DNA from: Streptomyces marokkonensis
Lineage (GTDB): Bacteria > Actinomycetota > Actinomycetes > Streptomycetales > Streptomycetaceae
NCBI RefSeq assembly: GCF_008312835.1
Contig: NZ_VSKS01000007.1
Coordinates: 186,001 to 250,000, forward strand
Direction: 5' to 3'
DNA length: 64,000 bases
Both the position numbers and the translations under genes were made by a program. The stretch's first letter is position 1, and every line of letters starts with the position of its first letter. The notes under the pieces were generated by a model that saw only the letters and a list, made by a program, of their open reading frames with translations, ran no database searches and was not told the DNA's origin. Below are positions 1 to 8,222 of this stretch, in pieces.

Positions 1-1
1 C

Positions 2-364
2 AACCCCTTCCTTCGGCCGCTGCGCACGGCGGTGGCGTACACGGCGGAGCGGTGGGCGGACGAGGATGCGGCCCGGGCGGTCGGCAGTCGTCGGACCGTG
101 GCGTATGCGATCGGCAGGGCGGCTCTGGCGTCTCGGGGCACTCCGGTGGTCACGCTGGCGGGCTTCGCCGCGACCGGACCGGTGCCGCGCAGGGTGGCGG
201 CCCTGCTCGGACCCGCTCCGGCGGTGCGCCGCTGGCCGTCGGTGTTCACCTCGGTGGGCCTGGCGACTTGGGGTGCCGCCGTGGGGGCCGCCGTTTCCGC
301 GATGTCGTCCGCGAACTCCGCCGTGACGATGGTCCTCATCCTCCACGCGGCCACCCCCCTCTGA
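2..364 (+). CDS. M56 family (BlaR1-like) membrane metallopeptidase, C-terminal part
   Basis: The frame is open to the left edge, so this is the last 120 residues of a longer protein; the expected N-terminal membrane helices and HExxH zinc site lie outside. The visible segment ERWADEDAARAV near residues 17-28 matches the conserved downstream Glu/Ala-Asp-Glu region of M56 peptidases, and a hydrophobic helix ends the protein. In actinomycetes these proteins usually accompany a BlaI-type repressor and signal by proteolysis; such a partner, if present, would be to the left. The function beyond the family name is inferred. Confidence 0.75.
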   Translation, partial: NPFLRPLRTAVAYTAERWADEDAARAVGSRRTVAYAIGRAALASRGTPVVTLAGFAATGPVPRRVAALLGPAPAVRRWPSVFTSVGLATWGAAVGAAVSAMSSANSAVTMVLILHAATPL

Positions 365-377
365 CCCGGGCGGGGCG

Positions 378-746
378 TCAGGTGTCGTCGATGAGCACGG
401 CGAGTCCGGCGACGAGCCCCACGAACGCCAGCAACGCGAGCAGGCAGGTGAGCAGTACCAACCAGCCGGTCAGGATGCTCACCAGGGCCAGCCCGCGGCC
501 TTCCCCGTCCAGTCGACGGCCCCGGAAGCGGCCGGCGTGGCCCGTGGGAACGGCGATCAGCGCGCACAACAGGGCCAGACCGACGAAGAGGCCGGGATTG
601 ATCCAGGCAATGCCGGTGACGAAGTTCGCGAGGAACGTGACACCGCCCAGCGCGAAGAACGCACTGATCTTCGCTGTCCGGTTCCTTCCCACGAGCGTCC
701 GCGGCGCCTTCCCGGACGCTGTTCGCACGTCGTCACCGCTGGTCAC
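378..746 (-). CDS. Small integral membrane protein (DUF4190-like)
   Basis: A 122-residue protein starting at GTG 746. After a basic, soluble first 25 residues there are hydrophobic segments at about 28-48, 50-66 and 85-118. The layout (short polar head, two to three helices, no catalytic motif) resembles the small DUF4190-type membrane proteins common in Streptomyces, but I cannot name a function. It converges on the M56 gene with only 13 bp between stops. Codon use is normal for the window. Confidence 0.6.
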   Translation of the reverse strand: MTSGDDVRTASGKAPRTLVGRNRTAKISAFFALGGVTFLANFVTGIAWINPGLFVGLALLCALIAVPTGHAGRFRGRRLDGEGRGLALVSILTGWLVLLTCLLALLAFVGLVAGLAVLIDDT

Positions 747-820
747 GCTCGGTCCCCCAATGTCCTGCCTGTACGCATGGCGGGCAAGTGATCCTACGGC
801 CTCGCATGTTCCGGCGGTGA

Positions 821-1030
821 CGGTGTGGTCGGCACGGCGACACCCCGGAGACCACCCGCACCACCACGGTCAGCCATCCACAGGGTTCGGACGCACAGGC
901 CGAGGTGCTCGCTTCCCGTCTGCCGGATGTGCGGGCCGGGCAGGACACGGCCGCTGCCGTCGACACGGTGACCCTGGTCGTCGGCACCGACCTCGATCCC
1001 GAGGACATACAGGTGGGGCGAGGGAGTTGA
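821..1030 (+). pseudogene. Remnant of a LytR C-terminal (LytR_C) domain
   Basis: This stretch reads as a 69-codon frame between stops at 818-820 and 1028-1030. The middle (TTTVSHPQGSDAQAEVLAS, then DTVTLVVGTDL) follows the LytR_C pattern: a tyrosine/hydrophobic strand, a PxG loop, an Ala-rich helix and a final VTLVxGxD strand. That domain normally forms the tail of LytR-CpsA-Psr wall-polymer ligases or stands alone behind a transmembrane helix. No start, membrane helix or first half is present, so it looks like a decayed gene tail. It has Streptomyces-like codon bias. The identification is by eye. Confidence 0.45.
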
Positions 1031-1037
1031 GACCGGG

Positions 1038-1655
1038 TCAGACCGTTCTGTTGTCCGCTTCGGTGGCCGGCCGGGCGATCCCGGTGGCGTCGAGTGCGGC
1101 GGCGTAGGCGTCGGCCGCGCTCTCGGCCAGGTACGGGGACATGCGCAGCAGAACCCGTCCGTTGAGGTAGGCGTGCTCCGTGTGGGCCAGTGAGCGGGAC
1201 GCGGAGGCGTGCAGGCGCTCGACGCGCGTTCGGGCGGCGTCCGCGCCGGGGAACACCTCGATCGCACCGCCAAGATGCACACTGCCCGGATCGGGCACGG
1301 CGACCGTGGCACCGTCGATCCGGCGGTCCTCGAAGGTCAGCTTGCTCCGGTGGCCGTCAGGGGCGCCCAGGAGACCATCGGGGTCCTCATCGCGGTGGGT
1401 ACGGAGAATCGCGTTCTCCACGGGGAGTCCCGCCTCCTGCACGCGACGGAAGACGGTCTCGGCCTCGTCGGTGACGATCGCGGCGCCCGTATGCCGGTCC
1501 TGGTGGTGTCCGGCGCCGAACGGCAGAGGGATCGGCTTCTCGGGCAGAGCCGACAGCACGATGCTGACGAGCATCCCGGCGCTGGCCAGGACCGCGGCCG
1601 ACCGGATGTGCCGCATGGAGCTCTGCCTCGGGGATCGGTCGATGTCCGACATCAT
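1038..1655 (-). CDS. Exported or membrane-anchored hypothetical protein
   Basis: The protein has 205 residues. The ATG at 1655 is chosen because GGGAG lies 8 bp upstream; the next codon is also ATG. An uncleaved signal or anchor helix spans about residues 15-36, followed by a soluble domain with no motif I recognise (it contains paired strands such as GATVAVPDPGSVHLGG and a C-terminal Ala-rich helix). A longer open frame reaching 2180 is an artefact overlapping terB. It lies 77 bp downstream of terB on the same strand and may be cotranscribed with it. Confidence 0.6.
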   Translation of the reverse strand: MMSDIDRSPRQSSMRHIRSAAVLASAGMLVSIVLSALPEKPIPLPFGAGHHQDRHTGAAIVTDEAETVFRRVQEAGLPVENAILRTHRDEDPDGLLGAPDGHRSKLTFEDRRIDGATVAVPDPGSVHLGGAIEVFPGADAARTRVERLHASASRSLAHTEHAYLNGRVLLRMSPYLAESAADAYAAALDATGIARPATEADNRTV

Positions 1656-1732
1656 TGCTCCAGCTCCCACCGTGGATACGGCGGGCCGGCGCCGGAGAGG
1701 AGTGCACCGGCCCGCCGTGCGGTCCGGGTCGG

Positions 1733-2188
1733 TCAGAGGTCGAACTCGTGGGGCGGCAGGTCGAGGGCGTAGCACGCCTCGCGGACCACGGCCTGCTCGT
1801 CCTTGTCGAAGTCGCCGTCGGCGCCGCCGATGACGATGCCGATCTGGATGACGGCCCGTGCCTCGGCGGGCTTCTTCCTCGCCTTGGCGATCTCCTGCAT
1901 GACGCTCACCTTGCCGAAGGCGAAGTCGGTGGTGAGCTTGTCGAGGTTGTCCTCGAAGCGGCGGCGCAGGTCGTCGGCGGGGAAGTTCTGCAGCACCTCG
2001 TTGGTGGCGATGAGCTGGGCCACGCGCTGCCGCTCGGACGGGTCGACGGTGCCGTCGGCCGCGGCGACGAGCGCGCACATCGCCATGCTCGCGTCGCGGA
2101 AGGCGCCGCTCTTCAGGTCGTTCTTCTTCGTCATGAGCTGGGTCTGCATCGTCGATGCGGACTCCTTGAGGCGGTCCCACAGGGCCAT
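1733..2188 (-). CDS. terB: TerB family tellurite-resistance protein
   Basis: A 151-residue protein close to the usual TerB length (about 150). The two TerB half-repeats are visible: MAMCALVAAADGTVDPSER (about 35-53) and IGIVIGGADGDFDKDEQ (about 117-133), each an acidic AADG/GADG metal-binding-like loop between helices. TerB is a cytosolic helical protein linked to tellurite, phage and stress responses and works with TerC/TerD proteins at the membrane. A terC-type gene is in the window at 48.7 kb, but no terD is seen. A palindromic operator lies about 57 bp upstream of the start. Confidence 0.92.
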   Translation of the reverse strand: MALWDRLKESASTMQTQLMTKKNDLKSGAFRDASMAMCALVAAADGTVDPSERQRVAQLIATNEVLQNFPADDLRRRFEDNLDKLTTDFAFGKVSVMQEIAKARKKPAEARAVIQIGIVIGGADGDFDKDEQAVVREACYALDLPPHEFDL

Positions 2189-2244
2189 GAGAACTCCGTA
2201 CGGGTCGGGAGAATGCCCGGACCGGATGCTCCGGACAGCGCTTC

Positions 2245-2262
2245 TTCTACAACATCGTAGAA
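2245..2262. promoter_or_regulatory. Palindromic operator 1, upstream of terB
   Basis: TTCTAC-N6-GTAGAA, a perfect 6-bp dyad with a 6-bp spacer (AACATC), 57 bp before the terB start. The same dyad with the same spacing occurs at 3654-3671 before the helix-hairpin-helix gene and nowhere else that I found in the window. Two matched sites ahead of two neighbouring same-strand genes point to a shared regulator, identity unknown. Confidence 0.6.
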
Positions 2263-2268
2263 ACTATC

Positions 2269-2338
2269 AGCAGGGGGCGGGGAGGTCCGTCCACCCGTCC
2301 CCCTGCTCGTGCGGCCCCCCGTCGTCGGACGGGGGCCG
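2269..2338 (-). terminator. Hairpins downstream of spo0M
   Basis: Two stem-loops follow the spo0M stop in the direction of transcription. One pairs GGCCCCC-CGTC (2313-2323) with GACGGGGGCC (2329-2338), one base bulged; the other pairs AGCAGGGGG (2269-2277) with CCCCCTGCT (2299-2307). No T-run follows, as is usual in Streptomyces. They would separate spo0M from the terB promoter. Confidence 0.5.
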
Positions 2339-2341
2339 GTG

Positions 2342-3295
2342 TCAGCCCTCGTCCTCCTCGTCGCCCTCGAAGAAGTCCCCGACCTCGTCCACGACTTCGG
2401 CCGCGACCATGCCCCCGACGACGCCGACCGCGAGTCCGGCGGCACCCGCGGCGACGACGGTGCCCATGCCGGGGCCGGAACGACGGTGGTCCTCGTGGTG
2501 GTCACCGTGACCGTGGGCGCCGTACGCCGTCCGATGCTCGACCAACTGGCGGACCCAGCCGTCGACTTCCGTGTTCCAGTCGCGGGAGTCGTGATGGCCG
2601 ACGGTGAAGCGGGTCAGCGCGTCATGGCCGCCGGAGAAGAGGCCGCCGCGCTTGTCGGCCTCCAGGACGACCTCGATGCCGCCCGGGCCGGCCAGGAAGG
2701 TCACCTCGATCTCGTTGACCTGGTGCGCGTACTGCGGCGCCGGGGTGAGCTCGAGCTCCTGGTAGAAGGGCAGCTGCTGGCCGGTGCCGCCGATGCGCCC
2801 GTACTCCAGGTCCGCGGACCTGAAGCCGAAGCCCAGCCGGCCGAAGGCCTCGAGGATCGCCTCCTGCGCGGGCAGCGGGGCGACGTCCAGCCGGTCCAGG
2901 TCACCCTTGTCCTTCGCGCCGGCCACCGCCAGCTCGGTGCGCACGCCGAGGACGATGCCCAGGTGCTGCCCGTACAGCTCGGTGACCGGCGTCTCCCACG
3001 GCAGCGTCACCGTGAACGGGACGCTGTGCTGCCGGCCCGCGCCGAGCCGGAAGCCGCCGCCGACGGTGAACCGCTCGAAGGCGACGGTGCCCTCGCTCTC
3101 GCCCTCGCCGTGCTCGGCCTCCACCCGGGCCACGAGCTCCAGGGTGATGTGCTCGATCTCGAAGTCGGCCTCTCCGCCCCTGAGATGGACCTGGCCGGTC
3201 AGCGCGCCGCCGGGACGGGCGGCTCCCGGTTCGAGGACCGTGTCGACGGTGGGTCCGCCCACACCGAGTGATCCCAGCAGTCGTCTGAACACCAT
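2342..3295 (-). CDS. spo0M: Spo0M/SpoOM family sporulation-control protein
   Basis: A 317-residue arrestin-like protein. The N-terminal half (about 1-220) has the Spo0M beta-sandwich pattern: LGSLGVGGPTVDTVL, GQVHLRGGEADFEIEHI and the VPFTVTLPWETPVT strand typical of the family. The C-terminal part is His/Asp-rich (GAHGHGDHHEDH) followed by a glycine/alanine hydrophobic segment and a very acidic tail. Spo0M regulates development and stress in Bacillus and is widespread in Streptomyces. ATG 3295 is preferred over GTG 3307 because AAGGAG lies upstream with an 11-bp gap. It sits in one minus-strand group with terB and the helix-hairpin-helix gene. Confidence 0.88.
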   Translation of the reverse strand: MVFRRLLGSLGVGGPTVDTVLEPGAARPGGALTGQVHLRGGEADFEIEHITLELVARVEAEHGEGESEGTVAFERFTVGGGFRLGAGRQHSVPFTVTLPWETPVTELYGQHLGIVLGVRTELAVAGAKDKGDLDRLDVAPLPAQEAILEAFGRLGFGFRSADLEYGRIGGTGQQLPFYQELELTPAPQYAHQVNEIEVTFLAGPGGIEVVLEADKRGGLFSGGHDALTRFTVGHHDSRDWNTEVDGWVRQLVEHRTAYGAHGHGDHHEDHRRSGPGMGTVVAAGAAGLAVGVVGGMVAAEVVDEVGDFFEGDEEDEG

Positions 3296-3339
3296 GGTGG
3301 CGTCCACTCCTTACGCGTGCGTGTGTCTCGTTCGGGTGC

Positions 3340-3369
3340 GGTGCCGCGCGCCAGGGCGGGCGCGGCACC
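3340..3369 (-). terminator. Hairpin between HHH gene and spo0M
   Basis: A perfect 10-bp inverted repeat, GGTGCCGCGC (3340-3349) and GCGCGGCACC (3360-3369), with a 10-base loop. It follows the helix-hairpin-helix stop at 3390 and precedes the spo0M start at 3295, so it could act as a terminator or attenuator between the two genes. Confidence 0.5.
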
Positions 3370-3389
3370 ACGACTGTGCGCGGAGGCGG

Positions 3390-3608
3390 CTACTTGGCCG
3401 CGTCCAGCGCGGCGAGGGCCTGCGCCCAGCGGACATACTTCAACTCGGCCAGGTCGGCCACGGTCTTGACGCCGAACGCCTCCTGAAGCAGCTCGCCGTC
3501 ACGGTCGGAGACCCCCTTCAGTGCCCCCACCGGGGCGGCGAGGATCTCGGGCAGGCTCTTGTCCGCCCATGCCCTGTCCAGCACCTTGTCCAGGTCGATC
3601 GAAGCCAT
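3390..3608 (-). CDS. Small helix-hairpin-helix protein
   Basis: A 72-residue protein starting at ATG 3608 behind GGAAGAAG. Residues about 15-70 read as two helix-hairpin-helix-like units: LPEILAAPVGALKGVSDRDG, then an AFGVKTVADLAEL segment, the type of fold that contacts DNA backbone or forms protein contacts. Small proteins of this kind occur widely in Streptomyces and have no assigned role. It heads the spo0M/terB strand group, and the second copy of the TTCTAC-N6-GTAGAA operator lies 46 bp upstream, which suggests co-regulation with terB. Confidence 0.7.
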   Translation of the reverse strand: MASIDLDKVLDRAWADKSLPEILAAPVGALKGVSDRDGELLQEAFGVKTVADLAELKYVRWAQALAALDAAK

Positions 3609-3653
3609 GTGTGTCTTCTTCCGCGTGAGTGAGGCCCAGCCCTGCTGCGGACC

Positions 3654-3671
3654 TTCTACAAACGAGTAGAA
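3654..3671. promoter_or_regulatory. Palindromic operator 2, upstream of the HHH gene
   Basis: TTCTAC-AAACGA-GTAGAA, extended one pair each side to CTTCTAC/GTAGAAG. It has the same half-sites and spacing as 2245-2262. A possible TATGCT -10 box lies just upstream on the minus strand, so a bound repressor would cover the transcription start region. Confidence 0.6.
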
Positions 3672-3975
3672 GCATAGAGCTGTCCCAGGGCGGGAGCGGC
3701 ACGGTCGGCGCGGGCGCGCCGGGAAAGGCCGAAAAAGGGCTCTTGCGGGGCCGAGCCCGGCGAAGAGTTCTCTGCTCCGGGCGCCGTGTCCGGCACGAGG
3801 TCGCAGGCTGGGAGGTGGCAAGGGGGGCCTTGGGCGAACGCCCCAATGATCGCCGATCGGGGAACCGGAAGAGGGGCCGGATGGTCCTGGCCTCCAGCGA
3901 GCGACACTGTGTCCACGAGGCCCGGTGCTCGACCCTCGGGCGGTGAAGCAGCCCGCTGAGTGGCACGGTGGGAGT

Positions 3976-5256
3976 ATGGACGGCTACGCGTTCGACATCG
4001 CCCTCATCGGCGCGCTGATCGTGCTCAACGCGCTGTTCGCCGGAACGGAGATGGCGCTGGTCTCCTTGCAGGAGAGCCAGCTCCGCCAATTGAGCAAGGG
4101 CGGCGGAACACGGGCGACGCGGCTGGTGCGCCTCGCGCAGGACCCCAACCGGTTCCTGGCCACCATCCAGATCGGCATCACTCTGGCCGGCTTCCTGGCC
4201 TCGGCGACCGCCGCGGTATCCCTGGCCGAGCCACTGACGCCCCTCTTCGGGTTCGCCGGCCGGGCCGCGGAGTCACTGGCCATTGCGTTGGTGACCTTGG
4301 TGCTGACCTTCGTGACCCTGGTGGCGGGTGAACTTGCTCCCAAGCGGCTGGCGATGCAGTACGCGCAGCGGTGGGCCCTGCTGGCGGCGACTCCTCTCGA
4401 CGTCCTGGCCGCGGCGGCACGCCCTGCCGTCTGGGCCCTGAGCAGGGCCACCGACCTGCTCGTCCGTCTGTTCGGCGGTGATCCGCGCGAGACCCGCAGG
4501 CCTCCGAGCACCGAGGAACTGCGCGACATGGTCGTCAGCCAGCGCGGCCTCACCGCAGAGCAGCGCACCATCATGTCCGGCGCCCTGGAGATCCACGAAC
4601 GCACCCTGCGCGCCGTAGTCGTCCCGCGCCGTGCCGTGTTCGCTCTCCCCGACGACCTGCCGGCCGCTCAGGCCCGCCTCGACCTGGCCAGCTCCGGCCA
4701 CTCCCGTGCCCCGGTCCTGCGTTCCGGCCGCATCGACGACGTCGTCGGCATCGTCCACCTGCGCGATCTGACCACCGCCGACGACGCCACACCCGTCACC
4801 GAACTCGCCCGGTCCGCAACGTACTTCTCCGACTTCACCAAGGTCTCCGAAGCCCTCCGCCGCATGATGGCCGCCCGCCAGCAGTTCGCCCTCGTCGTCG
4901 ACGAGCACGGCTCCGTCGACGGCATCGTCACGATCGAGGACCTGCTGGAGGAGATCGTCGGCGAGATCTACGACGAGACCGACGCCGACCTGACGACCGT
5001 CAGCACCCAGCCCGACGGGTCCCTGGCCGTGCCCGGCAGCTTCCCCGTTCATGACCTTCCCGACCTGGGCGTCGACATCGGAGACCTCGCCCACGGCCCG
5101 TACACGACCGTCGCCGGCCTCGTCCTGGCCCAGCTGGGGCACCTGCCACGGCAACCGGGAGACAGCGTCCGGCTCACGGACTGGACTTTTCAGGTCACCG
5201 GCGTCCAGCGGCATACCGTCACAACCGTCCGGCTACTGCCGCATCGGTCTCGGTGA
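3976..5256 (+). CDS. CNNM/CBS-domain transporter (HlyC/CorC family)
   Basis: A 426-residue membrane protein with the full family layout: CNNM/DUF21 membrane domain at about 1-195 (FAGTEMALVSLQESQL near the start, then further helices), a CBS pair at about 215-335 (VVPRRAVFALPDD and FALVVDEHGSVDGIVTIEDL), and a C-terminal CorC_HlyC domain at about 345-426. Members transport or sense Mg2+/Co2+ at the cytoplasmic membrane. ATG 3976 is used because GGTGGGAG stands just before it and the family begins directly with the membrane domain; the frame extends to 3925 upstream without a good ribosome site. Confidence 0.92.
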   Translation: MDGYAFDIALIGALIVLNALFAGTEMALVSLQESQLRQLSKGGGTRATRLVRLAQDPNRFLATIQIGITLAGFLASATAAVSLAEPLTPLFGFAGRAAESLAIALVTLVLTFVTLVAGELAPKRLAMQYAQRWALLAATPLDVLAAAARPAVWALSRATDLLVRLFGGDPRETRRPPSTEELRDMVVSQRGLTAEQRTIMSGALEIHERTLRAVVVPRRAVFALPDDLPAAQARLDLASSGHSRAPVLRSGRIDDVVGIVHLRDLTTADDATPVTELARSATYFSDFTKVSEALRRMMAARQQFALVVDEHGSVDGIVTIEDLLEEIVGEIYDETDADLTTVSTQPDGSLAVPGSFPVHDLPDLGVDIGDLAHGPYTTVAGLVLAQLGHLPRQPGDSVRLTDWTFQVTGVQRHTVTTVRLLPHRSR

Positions 5257-5859
5257 TCCGTACTCCGCCGGGCCTCTCCGGTACCGGGCCCTGGCGTGAC
5301 GTGATCTGCGGCTCCTTCAGGAGCGACGCCCCGCGATGGGTGAGCCTCCCGGTACCAGCCGTGTCCTTGTCCGCCGGACTCGCGCGATCGAGAGAGCTGG
5401 GAACCGGGAGCGATCAGGCTTGATCGGCGCCCAGTCATCCTGACCGGCGGCGCAGGTGTACGCGTGAGGAGTGCGGAGCGGGAGGCGGATACCGGATGCG
5501 AAGACGGCGGTCGTCCCTCCTCCCGGACCGATGGGAACAGCGGCGCGTTGCCCATGCCGGCGTCCCGTGCGGACAGGACGCTGTCCGTCCGGGCGCTGAA
5601 TCGTTGATTCCGAGTCGTACAGGGCGGCCCACCCCTTCGGCCGCCGGAGCGGATGCGGCGTACACGCATCGCCTTGATCTACACCCGGAGCATGTGAGAG
5701 GAGGGGTGCACTACATCCCATGCAGTACGTCGGTCCGGACCCAGGGGCGGATCGAATGCGGGAAAACCCGGGTGAGTATGGACGGGTACCCCGGTCGGAA
5801 CCTCAGCCTTTCCATGTGCCGGGTCTCGTCCTGCCCGAAATCCAACGGATTGGTCCCAG
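5257..5859. other. Intergenic stretch without a convincing gene
   Basis: About 600 bp between the CNNM and MMPL genes. Open frames on both strands have poor codon bias and no family resemblance. A small frame from ATG 5720 has a plausible GAGGAGG site, but it runs into the MMPL gene in the wrong frame. A GGGTAC at 5784 resembles the -10 of a stress sigma factor but has no matching -35. It probably holds the MMPL promoter and perhaps decayed sequence. Confidence 0.4.
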
Positions 5860-8079
5860 GTGGCTACGTTCCTCTATCGACTTGGCCGACGCGCATTCCG
5901 GCGCCGCGGTGTCGTCGCCCTCCTGTGGGTGGCCGTACTCGTGGGCGTCGGCGTCGCCGCGTCCACCGCGCCCGCCCCGCCCGAAGACTCCTTCGCCATG
6001 CCCGGCACCGAGTCCCAGGAGGCCTTCGACCTGCTTGACGAGCGCTTCCCGGCTGCAGCCGCCGAGGGTGCCACAGCGCGCGTCGTCATCCGTGCCCCCG
6101 AGGGCCGCAAGATATCCGACCCGATCGGCAAGGCCAGGGTCGACGAGCTGGTCACTGCTCTCGGCGACGGCCCGCAGGTCGCCTCGGTGGCCGACCCGTT
6201 CAAGGCGGATGCCGTCAGCAAGGACGGCACGACCGCGTACGCCTCCGTGACGTACAAGGTCAATTCCATGGAGCTGACCGATCAGGCCCGCGACTCGCTC
6301 ACGGCCGCGACCGACGACGCGCGCAGCGACGGTTTCACCGTCGAGACCGGTGGCGACGCGGTCATGGCCGAGCAGGAGATGGGCGGCACCGCCGAGCTGA
6401 TCGGCATCGGAGTCGCAGCGGTGGTGCTCCTGCTGACCTTCGGTTCACTCGTTGCCGCCGGCATGCCGCTGCTCTCGGCGATCATCGGTGTCGGCATCGG
6501 CATCTCCGGTATCGGAGCCCTCGGCAGCACGCTGGAACTCTCCGCCACGACCTCTACCCTCGCCATGATGATCGGCCTCGCCGTCGCCATCGACTACGCC
6601 CTGTTCATCGTTTCGCGGTACCGGGCGGAGATCGCCGAGGGCCGCGCCCACGAGGAGGCCGCCGGACGCGCGGTCGGCACCGCCGGCTCGGCGGTCGTCT
6701 TCGCCGGACTCACTGTCGTCGTGGCCCTGGCGGGACTTGCCGTGGTCAACATCCCGATCCTCACCAAGATGGGCTTGGCGGCCGCAGCCACGGTCGGCAT
6801 CGCCGTGCTGATCGCGCTCACCCTCACCCCGGCACTGCTCGGCTTCGCCGGTAAGAAGGCGCTCAGTCGCAAGGACCGCAAGGCTCCTGCCGGACAGCGG
6901 GAGGCGTTCGCCAAGCCGAAACTGGGTGCCCGCTGGGCCCGCTTCGTGCTGCGCCGTCCGGTGACCGTCCTGTTCACCGCGGTGCTCGGCCTCGGCGTTG
7001 TCGCCGTGCCGGCCGCGAGTATGGAGCTGGGCCTGCCCGATGAGGGCAGCTCTGCGCCCGACAGCACGCAGCGCAAGGCATACGACATGCTGTCGGAGTC
7101 CTTCGGCGCCGGCTTCAACGGCCCGCTGATGGTCACCGTCGACACCCGGAGCGCGAACGACCCCGAGGCCGCAGCCGAGGCCGTCGGCAAGGAGATCACC
7201 GGCCTGGGCGAGGCCGCGGCGGTCACCCCCGCGAACTTCAACGAGGCGGGAGACACCGCCGTCCTCACCGTCGTCCCCAAGACCGGGCCGAGTGACGCGG
7301 CCACCGAGTCGCTGGTCAAGGACATCCGCGCACTGTCCGGCGACGTCGAGGCCGAGACGGGCGCGACCATGCTGGTCACCGGTATGACCGCGATGACCAT
7401 CGATTTCTCGCAGACACTGGACGACGCGCTGATCCCCTACCTGGTCCTGGTCGTCGGCCTCGCCTTCCTGCTCCTCATGCTCGTCTTCCGCTCGGTCCTC
7501 GTCCCGCTGAAGGCTGCTCTGGGCTTCCTGCTCTCGGTGGCCGCGGCGCTCGGTGCGGTGGTCGCGGTGTTCCAGTGGGGATGGCTCGCGGGTGTCTTCG
7601 GCGTGGACCAGCCGGGCCCGATCATGTCGATGATGCCCATCTTCATGATCGGCGTGGTCTTCGGTCTGGCCATGGACTACGAGGTCTTCCTCGTGACCCG
7701 CATGCGTGAGGCGTACGTTCACGGGTCGTCCGCCGCCGAGTCCGTCATCACGGGCTTCGCCCACGGCGGACGGGTCGTCGCCGCTGCCGCGATCATCATG
7801 ATCAGCGTCTTCTCCGGCTTCATCATGGAGAACGACGACATGATCAAGATGATGGGATTCGGTCTCGCGATCGCGGTCCTCTTCGACGCCTTCGTGGTCC
7901 GTATGGCGATCGTGCCCGCCGTGCTCGCCCTGCTCGGCACCAAGGCGTGGTGGCTGCCCAAGTGGCTGGACCGCCTCCTGCCGAACGTCGATGTCGAGGG
8001 CGAGAAACTCCACAAGGAGCTCCGCGGCACCGCCGCGCCCGCGGAGCCCGTACGCGAGCCGGAGACGGCCCGGGTCTGA
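5860..8079 (+). CDS. MMPL family transporter (RND-like exporter)
   Basis: A 739-residue inner-membrane exporter, the usual length for Streptomyces MMPL proteins. It shows the two-fold layout: helix 1 at about 17-36, a first extracytoplasmic domain, five helices at about 185-330 containing the proton-relay motif GLAVAIDYALFIVSRYR, then a second copy from about 365 with GVVFGLAMDYEVFLVTR near 595-611. The Asp-Tyr pairs in both halves are intact. MMPL proteins use proton motive force to export lipids or toxic compounds; the substrate here is unknown. Start GTG 5860 has only a weak GGAT upstream. No adjacent TetR gene. Confidence 0.93.
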   Translation: MATFLYRLGRRAFRRRGVVALLWVAVLVGVGVAASTAPAPPEDSFAMPGTESQEAFDLLDERFPAAAAEGATARVVIRAPEGRKISDPIGKARVDELVTALGDGPQVASVADPFKADAVSKDGTTAYASVTYKVNSMELTDQARDSLTAATDDARSDGFTVETGGDAVMAEQEMGGTAELIGIGVAAVVLLLTFGSLVAAGMPLLSAIIGVGIGISGIGALGSTLELSATTSTLAMMIGLAVAIDYALFIVSRYRAEIAEGRAHEEAAGRAVGTAGSAVVFAGLTVVVALAGLAVVNIPILTKMGLAAAATVGIAVLIALTLTPALLGFAGKKALSRKDRKAPAGQREAFAKPKLGARWARFVLRRPVTVLFTAVLGLGVVAVPAASMELGLPDEGSSAPDSTQRKAYDMLSESFGAGFNGPLMVTVDTRSANDPEAAAEAVGKEITGLGEAAAVTPANFNEAGDTAVLTVVPKTGPSDAATESLVKDIRALSGDVEAETGATMLVTGMTAMTIDFSQTLDDALIPYLVLVVGLAFLLLMLVFRSVLVPLKAALGFLLSVAAALGAVVAVFQWGWLAGVFGVDQPGPIMSMMPIFMIGVVFGLAMDYEVFLVTRMREAYVHGSSAAESVITGFAHGGRVVAAAAIIMISVFSGFIMENDDMIKMMGFGLAIAVLFDAFVVRMAIVPAVLALLGTKAWWLPKWLDRLLPNVDVEGEKLHKELRGTAAPAEPVREPETARV

Positions 8080-8100
8080 CACCCGCGCGCAGCATCCGAG

Positions 8101-8132
8101 CCCCGGTGACCTCCGCTCAGAGGGCACCGGGG
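8101..8132 (+). terminator. Hairpin after the MMPL gene
   Basis: CCCCGGTG (8101-8108) pairs with CACCGGGG (8125-8132), with an inner CCTC/GAGG pairing extending the stem. It begins 22 bp after the MMPL stop. Confidence 0.6.
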
Positions 8133-8170
8133 TTCTCCCCGCAGCACCCTCCTTGGCACCAACCGGCGCC

Positions 8171-8204
8171 TCGGCCCCCGTGGTCGTACGACCACGGGGG
8201 CCGA
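8171..8204. terminator. Perfect 34-bp palindrome, bidirectional terminator
   Basis: Positions 8171-8187 are the exact reverse complement of 8188-8204, with no loop in the DNA (centre CGT/ACG). It lies between the converging MMPL and hydrolase genes, 18 bp before the hydrolase stop on the minus strand, and would stop transcription from both sides. Confidence 0.75.
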
Positions 8205-8222
8205 TGTGGCGCTCTCGCAGGG

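Noticed and set aside
2-746. BlaI-type regulator for the M56 peptidase inside the window
   Set aside because: None of the neighbouring genes encodes a BlaI-like winged helix; a partner could only be to the left of the window.
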